Positions 9,781-17,650 of a DNA stretch of 64,000 nt are shown here, piece after piece (positions within the stretch are counted from its first letter, which is position 1; the number at the start of each line of letters is the position of its first letter). Made by a program: the position numbers and the translations under genes. Location of the stretch: the NCBI GenBank assembly GCA_018402235.1, contig JAGYJJ010000005.1, positions 62,001 to 126,000 on the forward strand. Direction: 5' to 3'. Origin of the DNA: Candidatus Nanopelagicales bacterium (GTDB lineage Bacteria; Actinomycetota; Actinomycetes; S36-B12). The notes under the pieces are model-generated. The model was not told the origin of the DNA, did no database searches, and worked only from the letters and a program-made list of their open reading frames with translations.

Positions 9781-10749
9781 TCAACTGAGCAGAGCGATGA
9801 GTTCGGGATCGCCGAATGTGTTCTCGAGCGTGCGCCCATTGATTATCACAGTTGGGGTGCCCTGCACTCCTCGGGAGAAACCGCTTTGAGTTGCCAAGGC
9901 GACAAACGTGACATGACGCTCTTGATCGATGCAAGCAATGGTTTCCGCCGTGGCGCCTGAGTCTGCGGCCAGTTGAGAGAGTTCAGGAGTCTGGAACTGC
10001 ACCGACGACTTGTTCGGATCAGCGACCCTGAAGATCTGCGCGTTGAAGGCTGCAAAAGCCTCAGGCCCTTCTCCCTCCAACACGCACAGCGCAGCGCTCG
10101 CGGCACGCGCCGAGGATCCCGGCGGGTCGAGCGTGGGGCTCGTTTCACCGAGGAAAGCAAGGTTGTATTGCTTGATCAGCAAATCCGAATTCGGATCTTG
10201 CGCATTCACCGCCAGAACTTCGCCGATCTCCTGCTCCCACCGCTGACAGAACGGGCACTGATAATCCGCGTACACCTCGACCACGTTCGTAGCATCGGGA
10301 TTGCCGATCAAGATCGCGCCCGTGGCATCAACACCAGCCGGGACGGGAAGCCCCGAAGGAATCTCCGGTGCTGTCGGCAACTGGGCAACGCCCGCCTGCT
10401 CACCAGGGTCACCCGCAGAGGGGGCCACAGCAGAGGCATCCGCAGGCGGTGCAGGGACTTCTTGCACCGTTTGTTGCGTAGACAGTTCACCGACCTGCTC
10501 GGACAGCGCTGATACCTGACCGCGCAAAGACACGATGCCTACTACCAACCCTGCGGTGACCACCAGGACCAGCACCAAGGTGATTATCGAAAGGGCCCGC
10601 AAGGATGAAAGCGTCATCTTCACGTTCGCCAGCCCTGGAACTGCTTGGCCCGTCGCTACCGGAGCGTGGTCGGGATAGCCGACCACCGTTACGGGAGGGG
10701 GGCTTGCATCGGGAGCGGCGGGCTCGCTGCTTGTAGGTCCGTCGGTCAC
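9781..10749 (-). CDS. Membrane-anchored DsbA-like thioredoxin-fold protein
   Basis: 322 residues. A Pro-rich cytoplasmic N-terminus (~50 residues) precedes one membrane helix (IITLVLVLVVTAGLVVGIV), a short coiled segment and a linker. The outside domain is DsbA-like: VEVYADYQCPFCQRW holds the CPFC redox pair, and GVQGTPTVIING the cis-Pro loop. Such proteins make or shuffle disulfides in exported proteins. Convergent with the SHOCT gene and upstream of a secreted Cys-containing protein on the same strand. Confidence 0.87.
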   Translation of the reverse strand: MTDGPTSSEPAAPDASPPPVTVVGYPDHAPVATGQAVPGLANVKMTLSSLRALSIITLVLVLVVTAGLVVGIVSLRGQVSALSEQVGELSTQQTVQEVPAPPADASAVAPSAGDPGEQAGVAQLPTAPEIPSGLPVPAGVDATGAILIGNPDATNVVEVYADYQCPFCQRWEQEIGEVLAVNAQDPNSDLLIKQYNLAFLGETSPTLDPPGSSARAASAALCVLEGEGPEAFAAFNAQIFRVADPNKSSVQFQTPELSQLAADSGATAETIACIDQERHVTFVALATQSGFSRGVQGTPTVIINGRTLENTFGDPELIALLS

Positions 10750-10774
10750 GAGTCCACACTACGTGTCTGACCGG

Positions 10775-11173
10775 TCAACGACGGGTACGGGATACCGTGA
10801 AGTTGTCGTAGACATCGGCATACACCGAGCCATACTGCAGAACCCAACGAAACCGCTGGACACCATCCTTCTTAGCCTTTCGCGAAGCCGTCAGTTCCCA
10901 TGGGTAATCAGGCGGACAGCCGGTGTTTCGCGTGAGCTTCTTCTCGGTGACCAGGCGCCAGTTCCCCTTGACATATCGCTGCAAAAAGGCTCGCTTGGGA
11001 GGTCGGTCGTAGCAGAACTCATAGCGCCAACGTTCACGATTCCAGCAGTCCGTTTCAGCGCCCTGATAGGACAGGCAGGTTCGAATCTGTGCCGCCGAGA
11101 CACTCGGTGCAGCGATCGGTGCAATGAGCAGGCCCGCCAGGAGCGCCAGCGCAACCGTCAGACTTCTCAGCAC
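10775..11173 (-). CDS. Secreted protein of unknown function
   Basis: 132 residues. A signal peptide ending near SVSAAQ is followed by ~100 residues rich in aromatic and basic amino acids, with four cysteines (TCLSY, DCWN, EFCYD, TGCPP) that could form two disulfides. I recognise no family. It resembles other small exported actinobacterial proteins only in composition. Confidence 0.6.
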   Translation of the reverse strand: MLRSLTVALALLAGLLIAPIAAPSVSAAQIRTCLSYQGAETDCWNRERWRYEFCYDRPPKRAFLQRYVKGNWRLVTEKKLTRNTGCPPDYPWELTASRKAKKDGVQRFRWVLQYGSVYADVYDNFTVSRTRR

Positions 11174-11227
11174 CTATCCGTCCTTTCGTCGACGTTGAAG
11201 GAACGTATCAAGGGCACGAGTCGAAAT

Positions 11228-11390
11228 TGTCGGCGATCATCGAAAAGTAGGCCAGTAACGGCATGTGAGTTCTGACGGTCCTCGCAACACCCGTCATTAG
11301 GAGAGGTGGTCGCGCGATGGCGAAGAGAGGTCGAAAGCGAGTTCTTGAACGTGAACTCAAGTACTGGGAATTACTGGGAAACGGAGTGGG
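11228..11390 (+). mobile_element. IS30 left-end relic (terminal repeat plus 5' end of transposase)
   Basis: Bases 11259-11390 match 16295-16426 of the intact IS30 at every position (132 of 132), including the transposase Shine-Dalgarno (AGGAG) and the first 24 codons. Bases 11228-11263 align with the 36-bp terminal repeat but differ at about a quarter of positions. After 11390 the sequence is unrelated to IS30 and enters the SMP-30 gene. No right end accompanies this copy. Confidence 0.85.
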
Positions 11391-12234
11391 GGCCGAGCAC
11401 GCTGAGGGGCCTTTTTGGAGCACGCTTGATCAGCGGCTGTGGTGGGTCGACATCACCGGTCATCGCGTGCACTGTTTCAACCCGACTTCCGGAGAAGATC
11501 AATCCTGGAACGTTGGAACGGATGTGGGTGCCGTAATCGCAACCACCAGGGGTGATTTCCTCCTCGCTCTTCCCGGAGGGATCGTCACGTTCGATGCGAT
11601 CACGGGATCGGTCGATCCGCTGGTCGATCTCGAATCAGATATGCCTGAGAATCGCGGCAATGACGCCACATGTGATTCCACGGGGCGTTTGTGGGTGGGC
11701 ACCATGGCGTATGACCGTCGTCCCGATCACGGTGCCCTCTACTCAGTTGACAGGGATCTTGTGGTGCGCCGGGTTGTGTCGGGGATAACGATTGCGAACG
11801 GCCCCGCATTCGACGAAGCGCGCGGTTGGATGTACGTCGCCGACACCGGGGTGGGGATCGTGTATCGATTCGGCGTAGACATCAGCACGGGTGAGGTCTC
11901 AGATCAATCAGAGGTATTCGCGGATCTGTCGAACATCGGCTGGCCTGACGGGATGACGGTCGATAACGATGGGTTCCTCTGGCTCGCCGTGGGTCGGGAT
12001 TCCTCTGTCCACCGCTACTCACGCACCGGTGTTCTCGATGGCAAGATCGACTTGCCCGTCACCAATCCGACCAGCGTCGCCTTCGGTGGCTCCGAGGGCC
12101 TCTCGCTGTTCATCACGACATCCTTGTATGACGTCGCGCCATGCGACCGTGCCTCCCAACCCCTGGCCGGGAGCATTTTCGTTGATCATCCTGGAGTCGG
12201 CGGCCCACCGTCGACGCCTTTTGTGTTTTCTTGA
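11317..12234 (+). CDS. Chimeric ORF: IS30 transposase N-terminus fused to SMP-30/gluconolactonase
   Basis: 305 residues. Residues 1-24 are the IS30 transposase N-terminus, identical to the intact copy at 16353. From residue ~26 the protein is an SMP-30/gluconolactonase/LRE β-propeller: AEGPFW keeps the first metal-ligand Glu, YWVDI-like WWVDITGHRV, ITIANGPAF the ligand Asn, WPDGMTVD the ligand/catalytic Asp. Only the first ~12-15 native residues are lost and the frame is preserved. The IS leader therefore supplies start codon, Shine-Dalgarno and perhaps the promoter. SMP-30 enzymes hydrolyse sugar lactones and would suit the Gfo/Idh/MocA dehydrogenases. Whether the fusion is stable is unknown. 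Confidence 0.8.
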   Translation: MAKRGRKRVLERELKYWELLGNGVGAEHAEGPFWSTLDQRLWWVDITGHRVHCFNPTSGEDQSWNVGTDVGAVIATTRGDFLLALPGGIVTFDAITGSVDPLVDLESDMPENRGNDATCDSTGRLWVGTMAYDRRPDHGALYSVDRDLVVRRVVSGITIANGPAFDEARGWMYVADTGVGIVYRFGVDISTGEVSDQSEVFADLSNIGWPDGMTVDNDGFLWLAVGRDSSVHRYSRTGVLDGKIDLPVTNPTSVAFGGSEGLSLFITTSLYDVAPCDRASQPLAGSIFVDHPGVGGPPSTPFVFS

Positions 12235-12411
12235 ATTGTGCAACTTCGGCGATTCCGGTTCGGAGTTTTGTGAAGGGAAGTGGTCGTCTCCCCGTCCCTG
12301 TGATGTTTTCCGCTCGTTGAGTCGCTTCGGTCGAGACTTGATTCTCTGAAGGTGCTTGTTGAGCCGCGACGGCGTACCCGCGTGCGACGAACCAGCGGTA
12401 GGTCACGCCGG

Positions 12412-12825
12412 TTATCCGGGGGGCCCGTCCGAGTAGAGCGGATCGGTCACCTCGCGCAGGTAGCCGCCTACCACGGGCATCGACAGCCAACTGGTCGCCA
12501 CGATTTGCGGCTGGGTGATGTCCAGCTGCTCCCACCCACTTTGCTTGAGGAAGGCAATCGACGTGCCGTAGACAACACCCTGCACACCGGCCCAGACCGC
12601 GCACGCCGCGCACATTGCGCAGGACTCCGCGGTCGTGATGAGGAACGTCGACGTCAGATCGACACCGGCCAAGCCCGCCTGCCGCAACACGTCCACCTCA
12701 GCATGGGCGGAGGGGTCTCCGGACGTCGTCTGGTTTCCCGCGGCAGCGATGACCTCGCCGGTCGAAGCGCCCACGAGCGCGGCTCCGTCGCTTGTACGGG
12801 CAATCTTGGGCTCAAAGCGACTTGA
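12412..12825 (-). pseudogene. Cytidine/guanine deaminase-like protein, N-terminus missing
   Basis: The zinc-dependent nucleoside deaminase core is clear: SAHAEVD supplies the His ligand and catalytic Glu, and ESCAMCAAC the two Cys ligands, followed by GVVYGTS. A recognisable upstream strand (ARTSDGAALVGASTGEVIAAAGN) continues back to a TGA with no ATG, and the usual first helix (~25 residues) is absent. GTG 12774 is the first conventional start and would cut into the β-sheet. The 5' end abuts the start of the NHL/FGE gene on the other strand, suggesting truncation by that insertion. Confidence 0.6.
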
Positions 12826-12886
12826 TCAACCAGCAGGGGTAAGGTAAGTGTTGCCGTCAAAGGTCTGCGCGAGTAAGAATGGGAAT

Positions 12887-15049
12887 ATGAATAAGAAAAT
12901 TTTTGTCGCCTCAGCCGTTGCCTTACTACTTGGGTTTGTTGCAACGCCGACAATTGCCACGGCAGTTGAGAAGCCGACAGATAGAAATCCTTCCAGCGTT
13001 CTAGGAAAGACTGGCGATGGTCCGATCTCGGTCGTCGTCGATCCCTTTGGGGGCGTGTATACGGCCAACTCGCGAGCAAACAACGTCACGAAAATTACCG
13101 CGTCTGGTGTTTCGTCGGTCTTTGGAACAACGGGCAAGACTCCGATGGGGATTGCACTTGATTCTGAAGGAAATGTCTACACCTCGAATATTGGAGATAA
13201 CACGGTTACCAAGATTTCAGTAGCCGGAGTTTCATCTGTATTTGGCACAACTGGACAAAAGCCGATGGGAATCCAAGTGGACTCGTCCGGCAACGTTTAC
13301 ACCTCTAATTACATCGACGGCACAGTAACCAAGATCAGCCCTGAAGGGGTTTCAGAGACTCTTGCTGCGACGGGTATTCACCCACTCGGCATCGTTCTTG
13401 ATCCTGCGGGAAATGTGTACACCGCAAATGAAGGTTCTGACACGGTCACGAAGATCACACCCAGTGGCGTGGCGTCAACTTTCGGCTCGACTGGCGGATG
13501 GCCACAGGCGATTGCTATCGACCCTTCCGGGAGTATCTTCACAGCGAACTGGAACTCGGCGAACGTCTCACGCATCACAGCCGATGGAGCCTCGACGATC
13601 GTGGGTAAGACAGGTCGCCGTCCCATCGGCATCACCATTGATCCCAACGGAAATATCTACGTCACCAATGACGGATCAGACACGGTCTCACAGCTCAAGC
13701 CTGGTGGTGAATCACGAATCGTTGCGGTAGCCGGCAGGCGCCCGGTGGGCATCACCTCTGATGCAGCGGGCAATCTTTATGTTGCGAACTCAGTGTCCAA
13801 TACGGTTTCCCAGATAGCTTTGCGGCAATCCCGCACCCCGAACGTCATCTCACTCACCACAGTCAGCGTGGCGGCACCGGGCAATCCGGCCGCGTGGATT
13901 ATCCCGTTCTACAACGACGTTTTTGAGTCCAAGGCCACTTGCGAAGCAGCGCTTCCGGGCGTGCGGGCGGCAACTCAGGCAGCACCAGACCCAGCTGTGC
14001 AGAAGGTTGCATCCACCTCCTGCATGGCGGTTGGCAGCGTGCCATATGCATTCGATATTGCTGAGACCGAATTGACCGTGGCGAATTGGGTTGTGTTCCT
14101 GAATACCGTCGATCCCCTCGGTGGCAATCGCCACCTGCTGTGGGATGCTCCAGAGAGTTCCAACGTGTGGGCCAAATTCGGGTCGATCAACAGGAACTTG
14201 AAAGCGCCAGTAGGGGAGAGGTACTACGTTTCGTCACCAGCGTGGGCGAATAAGCCCTACAACTCTGCGGATTTCACGCGTGCCGCACGCTTCGCTAACT
14301 CTCTGCAAAACGGCAAGGTGCTGTCTAAAGAAACTAACGTCATCACCACGGTCACCGGCGAGCGACTCGCGCAAACCACGTACACCGTGCGTTTGTCACC
14401 CGAGACGGAAACCGGCATGTACTCCATGAAAAATCGCAGAGCGACTCGCAACTCGAACGAGGGCTTCATGGTGTCCAGCCAAAATGAATGGATCAAGGCC
14501 GCCTACTTTGATCCGAAGGGTGGCGGGAAGTTCTCTTACTGGGACTACCCCACAAATCCAGGAAAATTTGTGAACTGCTCAGTCGATGTCTCTGGTTGCG
14601 AAGAGGGAGAACAGCCCAGCGCAACGCAGCTCGACGCTAATGGGAATGTGACAAACGCCGGCACTCAACCACTTGCCACGTATGCGGCAGCGCCAGGTGT
14701 GGCTCCGGACTGGTGTCCAACCCAGTTCACTGCGGCGCAATGCGCGGCTACTCCCTTTAAGCCGTTCCCCTCCTATGTTGGCAATGTGAGCACCGTGGGA
14801 CAAGCGCTCACGCGTTCGCCGTGGGGAACTCTCGATCAAGGTGGCAACGTGGTCGAGATCACCGACACCATCGCCCCACCGCCCGAGCTTGGTGACCCCG
14901 ATGTTGTGTGGCGTCGTTGGCACGGTGGCGTAGTGACAGCCACCGCTTACCAGATGTGGCTATCAGCAGTTGGCGTTACACCGCAGACGATCCCCGGCTA
15001 CTCCATCAACCCATTCCGCGGAATACGGCTCGTCGTTCAAGGGTTGTAA
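12887..15049 (+). CDS. Secreted NHL-repeat β-propeller with C-terminal formylglycine-generating-enzyme-like domain
   Basis: 720 residues from ATG 12887 (MNKKIFVASAVALLLGF signal peptide). Residues ~45-330 hold seven near-regular ~40-residue repeats with the pattern GI-x-DP-x-GNVYT-x-N-x-x-x-TVTKI, enough for one closed seven-bladed propeller. The C-terminal ~380 residues look like the FGE-sulfatase/SUMF1 fold: AFDIAETELTVANWVVFLN, SQNEWIKAAYF, GTLDQGGNVVEITD and NPFRGIRLV. The first third is AT-richer than neighbouring genes, suggesting acquisition. Role unknown; substrate or carbohydrate binding outside the cell is plausible. A strong hairpin follows the stop. Confidence 0.75.
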   Translation: MNKKIFVASAVALLLGFVATPTIATAVEKPTDRNPSSVLGKTGDGPISVVVDPFGGVYTANSRANNVTKITASGVSSVFGTTGKTPMGIALDSEGNVYTSNIGDNTVTKISVAGVSSVFGTTGQKPMGIQVDSSGNVYTSNYIDGTVTKISPEGVSETLAATGIHPLGIVLDPAGNVYTANEGSDTVTKITPSGVASTFGSTGGWPQAIAIDPSGSIFTANWNSANVSRITADGASTIVGKTGRRPIGITIDPNGNIYVTNDGSDTVSQLKPGGESRIVAVAGRRPVGITSDAAGNLYVANSVSNTVSQIALRQSRTPNVISLTTVSVAAPGNPAAWIIPFYNDVFESKATCEAALPGVRAATQAAPDPAVQKVASTSCMAVGSVPYAFDIAETELTVANWVVFLNTVDPLGGNRHLLWDAPESSNVWAKFGSINRNLKAPVGERYYVSSPAWANKPYNSADFTRAARFANSLQNGKVLSKETNVITTVTGERLAQTTYTVRLSPETETGMYSMKNRRATRNSNEGFMVSSQNEWIKAAYFDPKGGGKFSYWDYPTNPGKFVNCSVDVSGCEEGEQPSATQLDANGNVTNAGTQPLATYAAAPGVAPDWCPTQFTAAQCAATPFKPFPSYVGNVSTVGQALTRSPWGTLDQGGNVVEITDTIAPPPELGDPDVVWRRWHGGVVTATAYQMWLSAVGVTPQTIPGYSINPFRGIRLVVQGL

Positions 15050-15076
15050 GCAGTCTCGCTTCCTGACCGATGATGA

Positions 15077-15105
15077 GCGGGGCAGTCGCGACTGCCCCGC
15101 GTTTG
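15077..15105 (+). terminator. Hairpin terminator after NHL/FGE gene
   Basis: A perfect inverted repeat, GCGGGGCAGTCG/CGACTGCCCCGC, at 15077-15100 followed by GTTTG, 28 bases after the stop of the NHL/FGE gene. Confidence 0.7.
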
Positions 15106-15159
15106 ATTGCTTCATTGACCTGTGAGGCGAGTGTGGCAAGGCTTTACCCGCCCACATAC

Positions 15160-15370
15160 TCAACGGGCAGTGAAGATTCCGACAAGCTCTACGACGCGCT
15201 TATTAAACGGGGTGCAATGAGTCGGAGCGAAATCCACCGATTCTTTGGCGGACACATCACCGACAGCCGACTCGATGACGCTATTGGAATCCTGACCGAA
15301 AAAGGATTCGTCGAGGAAAGGGTCGAGTCGACAGCGGGCCGGCAGAGGAGGGTCGCTCGTCGGTCTGAAT
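15160..15370 (+). pseudogene. Remnant of a DUF3987/primase-like C-terminal winged helix
   Basis: About 65 codons (KLYDALIKRGAMSRSEIHRF, then a DSRLDDAIGIL helix and FVEERVESTAGRQRRV) match the winged-helix tail typical of plasmid/phage DUF3987 or primase-helicase proteins. The open frame extends from 15070 to 15510, but the 5' part is only the preceding terminator and the 3' part is low-complexity. The catalytic portion of the gene is absent, so this is a mobile-element fragment. Confidence 0.5.
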
Positions 15371-15849
15371 CGGGAGGTCACGTGGATCTGTCAGCCATTC
15401 GCCACAGAAGGAATGCGGCCGCGATGGTGACGACCCCCGCAGCACTTCTCAGCCGAGAACCCACTTACCCATTAACCAGACCCCTCAATGCACGTAGCTC
15501 CATCGATTAACTGGAACTACGCAATTAGGGGACATCCAGAAGCGGATACGTAAATATGTACGGTCGACCGCTTTAAATCACCCCGGGCCGAACGCCTATG
15601 CCTCAGGCTCGGAAGCACTCATGGACTTGCTTCGCACGTCTCTTGACTGAGCAACCTTCCACGGGGGTGCGGATCCGCTGATTTGTGCCTGTGGATAACT
15701 CAGAGTCGTTAGCAAATTCGTTAGCAAGCCCAACGAACAACATCTTTGCAAAGTCGGGGCAGTCCCCTTTTACGGGAGTAATGGTGGTGGGGCTATGAAA
15801 CTGACGTAGATGCTTGACAGTTCGGTGCTCCGGAAACTACGGAGTGCCC
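15371..15849. other. Noncoding stretch between primase remnant and IS481
   Basis: I see no credible gene, RNA or strong terminator here. Composition is mixed and AT-richer than the chromosome around it. Short imperfect repeats (GTTAGCAAATTCGTTAGCAAG near 15708, split as two GTTAGCAA units) are present. The last ~60 bases should contain the left end of the truncated IS481, but its terminal repeat cannot be defined without a second copy. Confidence 0.4.
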
Positions 15850-16263
15850 ATGAGAGATAACCACCCAGATCGGATTGTTCGCCATCGGATGGCGGTGCTA
15901 CGTCATGCTGAGGAAGTGACCGGAAACGTGGCGGCCACGTGCCGGTATTTCGGGATTTCCCGCCCCACCTTCTACACCTGGGCCAAGCGCTTCGACCTGG
16001 AGGGCCCTGACGGGTTGAAGGAACGCTCCCGGGCCCCGAAATCCCATCCGCAGGCAACCCCCACCGAGGTCGTCGGCAAGATCATTCACCTGCGCCAGAC
16101 CTACCACTTCGGGCCGGCGAAGATCTCGATGTATTTGAAGCGCTACCACGACATCACCGTGTCCCAGTCCGGGGTCTGGCGGATCCTCAAACGCCTGGAC
16201 TTGAACCGGCTACCGAGCTCCCAGCGCTACAAGTGCCACGAGCGACGCTGGAAACGCTACGAG
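15850..16263 (+). pseudogene. IS481-family transposase, truncated by IS30
   Basis: From ATG 15850 (MRDNHPDRIVRHRM) the protein has the helix-turn-helix of IS481 transposases (GNVAATCRYFGISRPTFYTW) and a second HTH region (SQSGVWRILKRLDLNRLP). It stops being transposase-like at RRWKRYE, exactly where the IS30 terminal repeat begins (16264). The DDE catalytic half is missing and does not resume after the IS30 right end at 17584. Loss of the 3' half therefore needs a deletion in addition to the insertion. Confidence 0.85.
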
Positions 16264-16299
16264 TGTCAACGATCATTGAAAAGTGGTCCGTTTTCGGCA
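16264..16299 (+). repeat. IS30 left terminal inverted repeat
   Basis: 36 bases beginning TGTCAACGATCATTG; its reverse complement is found without mismatch at 17549-17584. Confidence 0.95.
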
Positions 16300-16352
16300 T
16301 GTGAGTTCTGACGGTCCTCGCAACACCCGTCATTAGGAGAGGTGGTCGCGCG

Positions 16353-17540
16353 ATGGCGAAGAGAGGTCGAAAGCGAGTTCTTGAACGTGAACTCAAGTAC
16401 TGGGAATTACTGGGAAACGGAGTGGGAACCGTTGAGGCCTGTCGACTTGTCGGCGTGTCTCGTTCGACCGGTCACCGGTGGCGAGCTGAGATGGGTGGGG
16501 TGGTATCACGTTCCAGCAAGGCAACTACCGGCCGCTATCTGTCGATGCGTGAGCGGCAACGAATCGGTGACCTTCGAGCGCAAGGGGCCTCCATTCGGAG
16601 GATTGCAGAACGCATCGGTAGGTCACCGTCAACGGTCTCCAGGGAGCTCTCGAGGAACATGACACCCTGGGACCCCACCTATGAGCCTGTCATCGCCCAC
16701 CTTCGTGCGCATGAGCGGGCACGTCGACCTAAGCCTGGAAAGGTCGAGTCGAATCAATGGCTACGACGCTTCGTGCAAGGCAAACTCGACGAGTTGTGGA
16801 GCCCTGAGCAGATCAGTCTTCATTTGCGACAGAACTTTCCCAATCAACCTGATCGCAACGCCTGCCCAGAGACCATCTACCAGGCGCTCTACCGACCAGG
16901 TGACGGTATTCCTCGGGCTTTAACGCGCAAATTGCGGACCGGACGGCCATTGCGCCGTCGCCAGCGACGACCGGATCGACGTACCACTCGATTCGTCGCG
17001 GCTATGCGCTCCATCCATGACCGCCCGATTGAGGTGATGGACCGGCAACAGCCTGGTCACTGGGAGGGGGACTTAATCATCGGTACGAAGAATCGATCGG
17101 CGATCGGCACCCTCGTGGAAAGAACAAGTCGCTACGCCCTGCTGGTGCATCTCCGTGACGACAAATCCGCGGACTCTGTCACGACCGGCATCATCAAGGC
17201 ACTCCGCGGTCTTCCTGAGCACATGCGGCTCAGCTTGACCTGGGACCGTGGCATGGAAATGGCTGAACACGCCCGCATCTCGACAGCACTGCATATGCCC
17301 GTCTTCTTCTGCGACCCGGCCAGTCCATGGCAACGGGGCACCAACGAGAACACCAACGGGCTGCTGCGCCAATACCTGCCGAAAGGCACCGACCTGTCCG
17401 TTCACAGCCCGGTAGATCTGCGCCGCATTCAAAAAGCCCTCAACAACCGACCCCGAAAATCCCTCGGTGGGCGAACCCCAACCGAGGTTTTCGTTCAGCT
17501 ATCTGCCACGATCGATCCCCTGCGTTGCAACGACCGCTAG
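16353..17540 (+). CDS. IS30-family transposase
   Basis: 395 residues. N-terminal helix-turn-helix regions (TVEACRLVGVSRSTGHRW and SIRRIAERIGRSPSTVSREL) bind the terminal repeats. The catalytic core shows the IS30 DDE residues: GHWEGDLIIG, LTWDRGMEMAEH and GTNENTNGLLRQYLPKG. A good Shine-Dalgarno (TTAGGAG) lies upstream. Length and motifs are complete, so this copy is probably active. Confidence 0.95.
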   Translation: MAKRGRKRVLERELKYWELLGNGVGTVEACRLVGVSRSTGHRWRAEMGGVVSRSSKATTGRYLSMRERQRIGDLRAQGASIRRIAERIGRSPSTVSRELSRNMTPWDPTYEPVIAHLRAHERARRPKPGKVESNQWLRRFVQGKLDELWSPEQISLHLRQNFPNQPDRNACPETIYQALYRPGDGIPRALTRKLRTGRPLRRRQRRPDRRTTRFVAAMRSIHDRPIEVMDRQQPGHWEGDLIIGTKNRSAIGTLVERTSRYALLVHLRDDKSADSVTTGIIKALRGLPEHMRLSLTWDRGMEMAEHARISTALHMPVFFCDPASPWQRGTNENTNGLLRQYLPKGTDLSVHSPVDLRRIQKALNNRPRKSLGGRTPTEVFVQLSATIDPLRCNDR

Positions 17541-17548
17541 AAACCGCG

Positions 17549-17584
17549 TGCCGAAAACGGACCACTTTTCAATGATCGTTGACA
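17549..17584 (-). repeat. IS30 right terminal inverted repeat
   Basis: 36-base perfect mirror of the left end. It ends 13 bases before the LPMO terminator hairpin. Confidence 0.95.
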
Positions 17585-17589
17585 GAAAT

Positions 17590-17632
17590 CGACGAACCCG
17601 TGGGGTGAGCCTTACGACTCACCCCACGGGCT
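17590..17632 (-). terminator. Rho-independent-type hairpin after LPMO gene
   Basis: A 13-bp perfect stem (CCCGTGGGGTGAG at 17597-17609 with CTCACCCCACGGG at 17618-17630) about 20 bases past the LPMO stop. On the minus strand the following bases are moderately T-rich. It also insulates the gene from IS30. Confidence 0.75.
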
Positions 17633-17650
17633 CATTCACCAGTCTCGGCG

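Larger units (their letters stand above)
16264..17584 (+). mobile_element. Intact IS30-family insertion sequence, 1321 bp
   Basis: Bounded by perfect 36-bp inverted repeats, one transposase gene inside, and a left part shared with the relic at 11228. Flanks read …TACGAG and GAAATC…, so no convincing target duplication is visible. The left flank is a broken IS481 gene and the right flank is the terminator of the LPMO gene. Confidence 0.93.

Noticed and set aside
15070-15510. A 146-residue ORF treated as a full gene
   Set aside because: Its first third is a terminator hairpin and its last third has no family-like features; only a central ~65-residue fragment is recognisable.
17585-17632. Target-site duplication of IS30
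   Set aside because: Flanking bases GAG and GAA do not match well enough.
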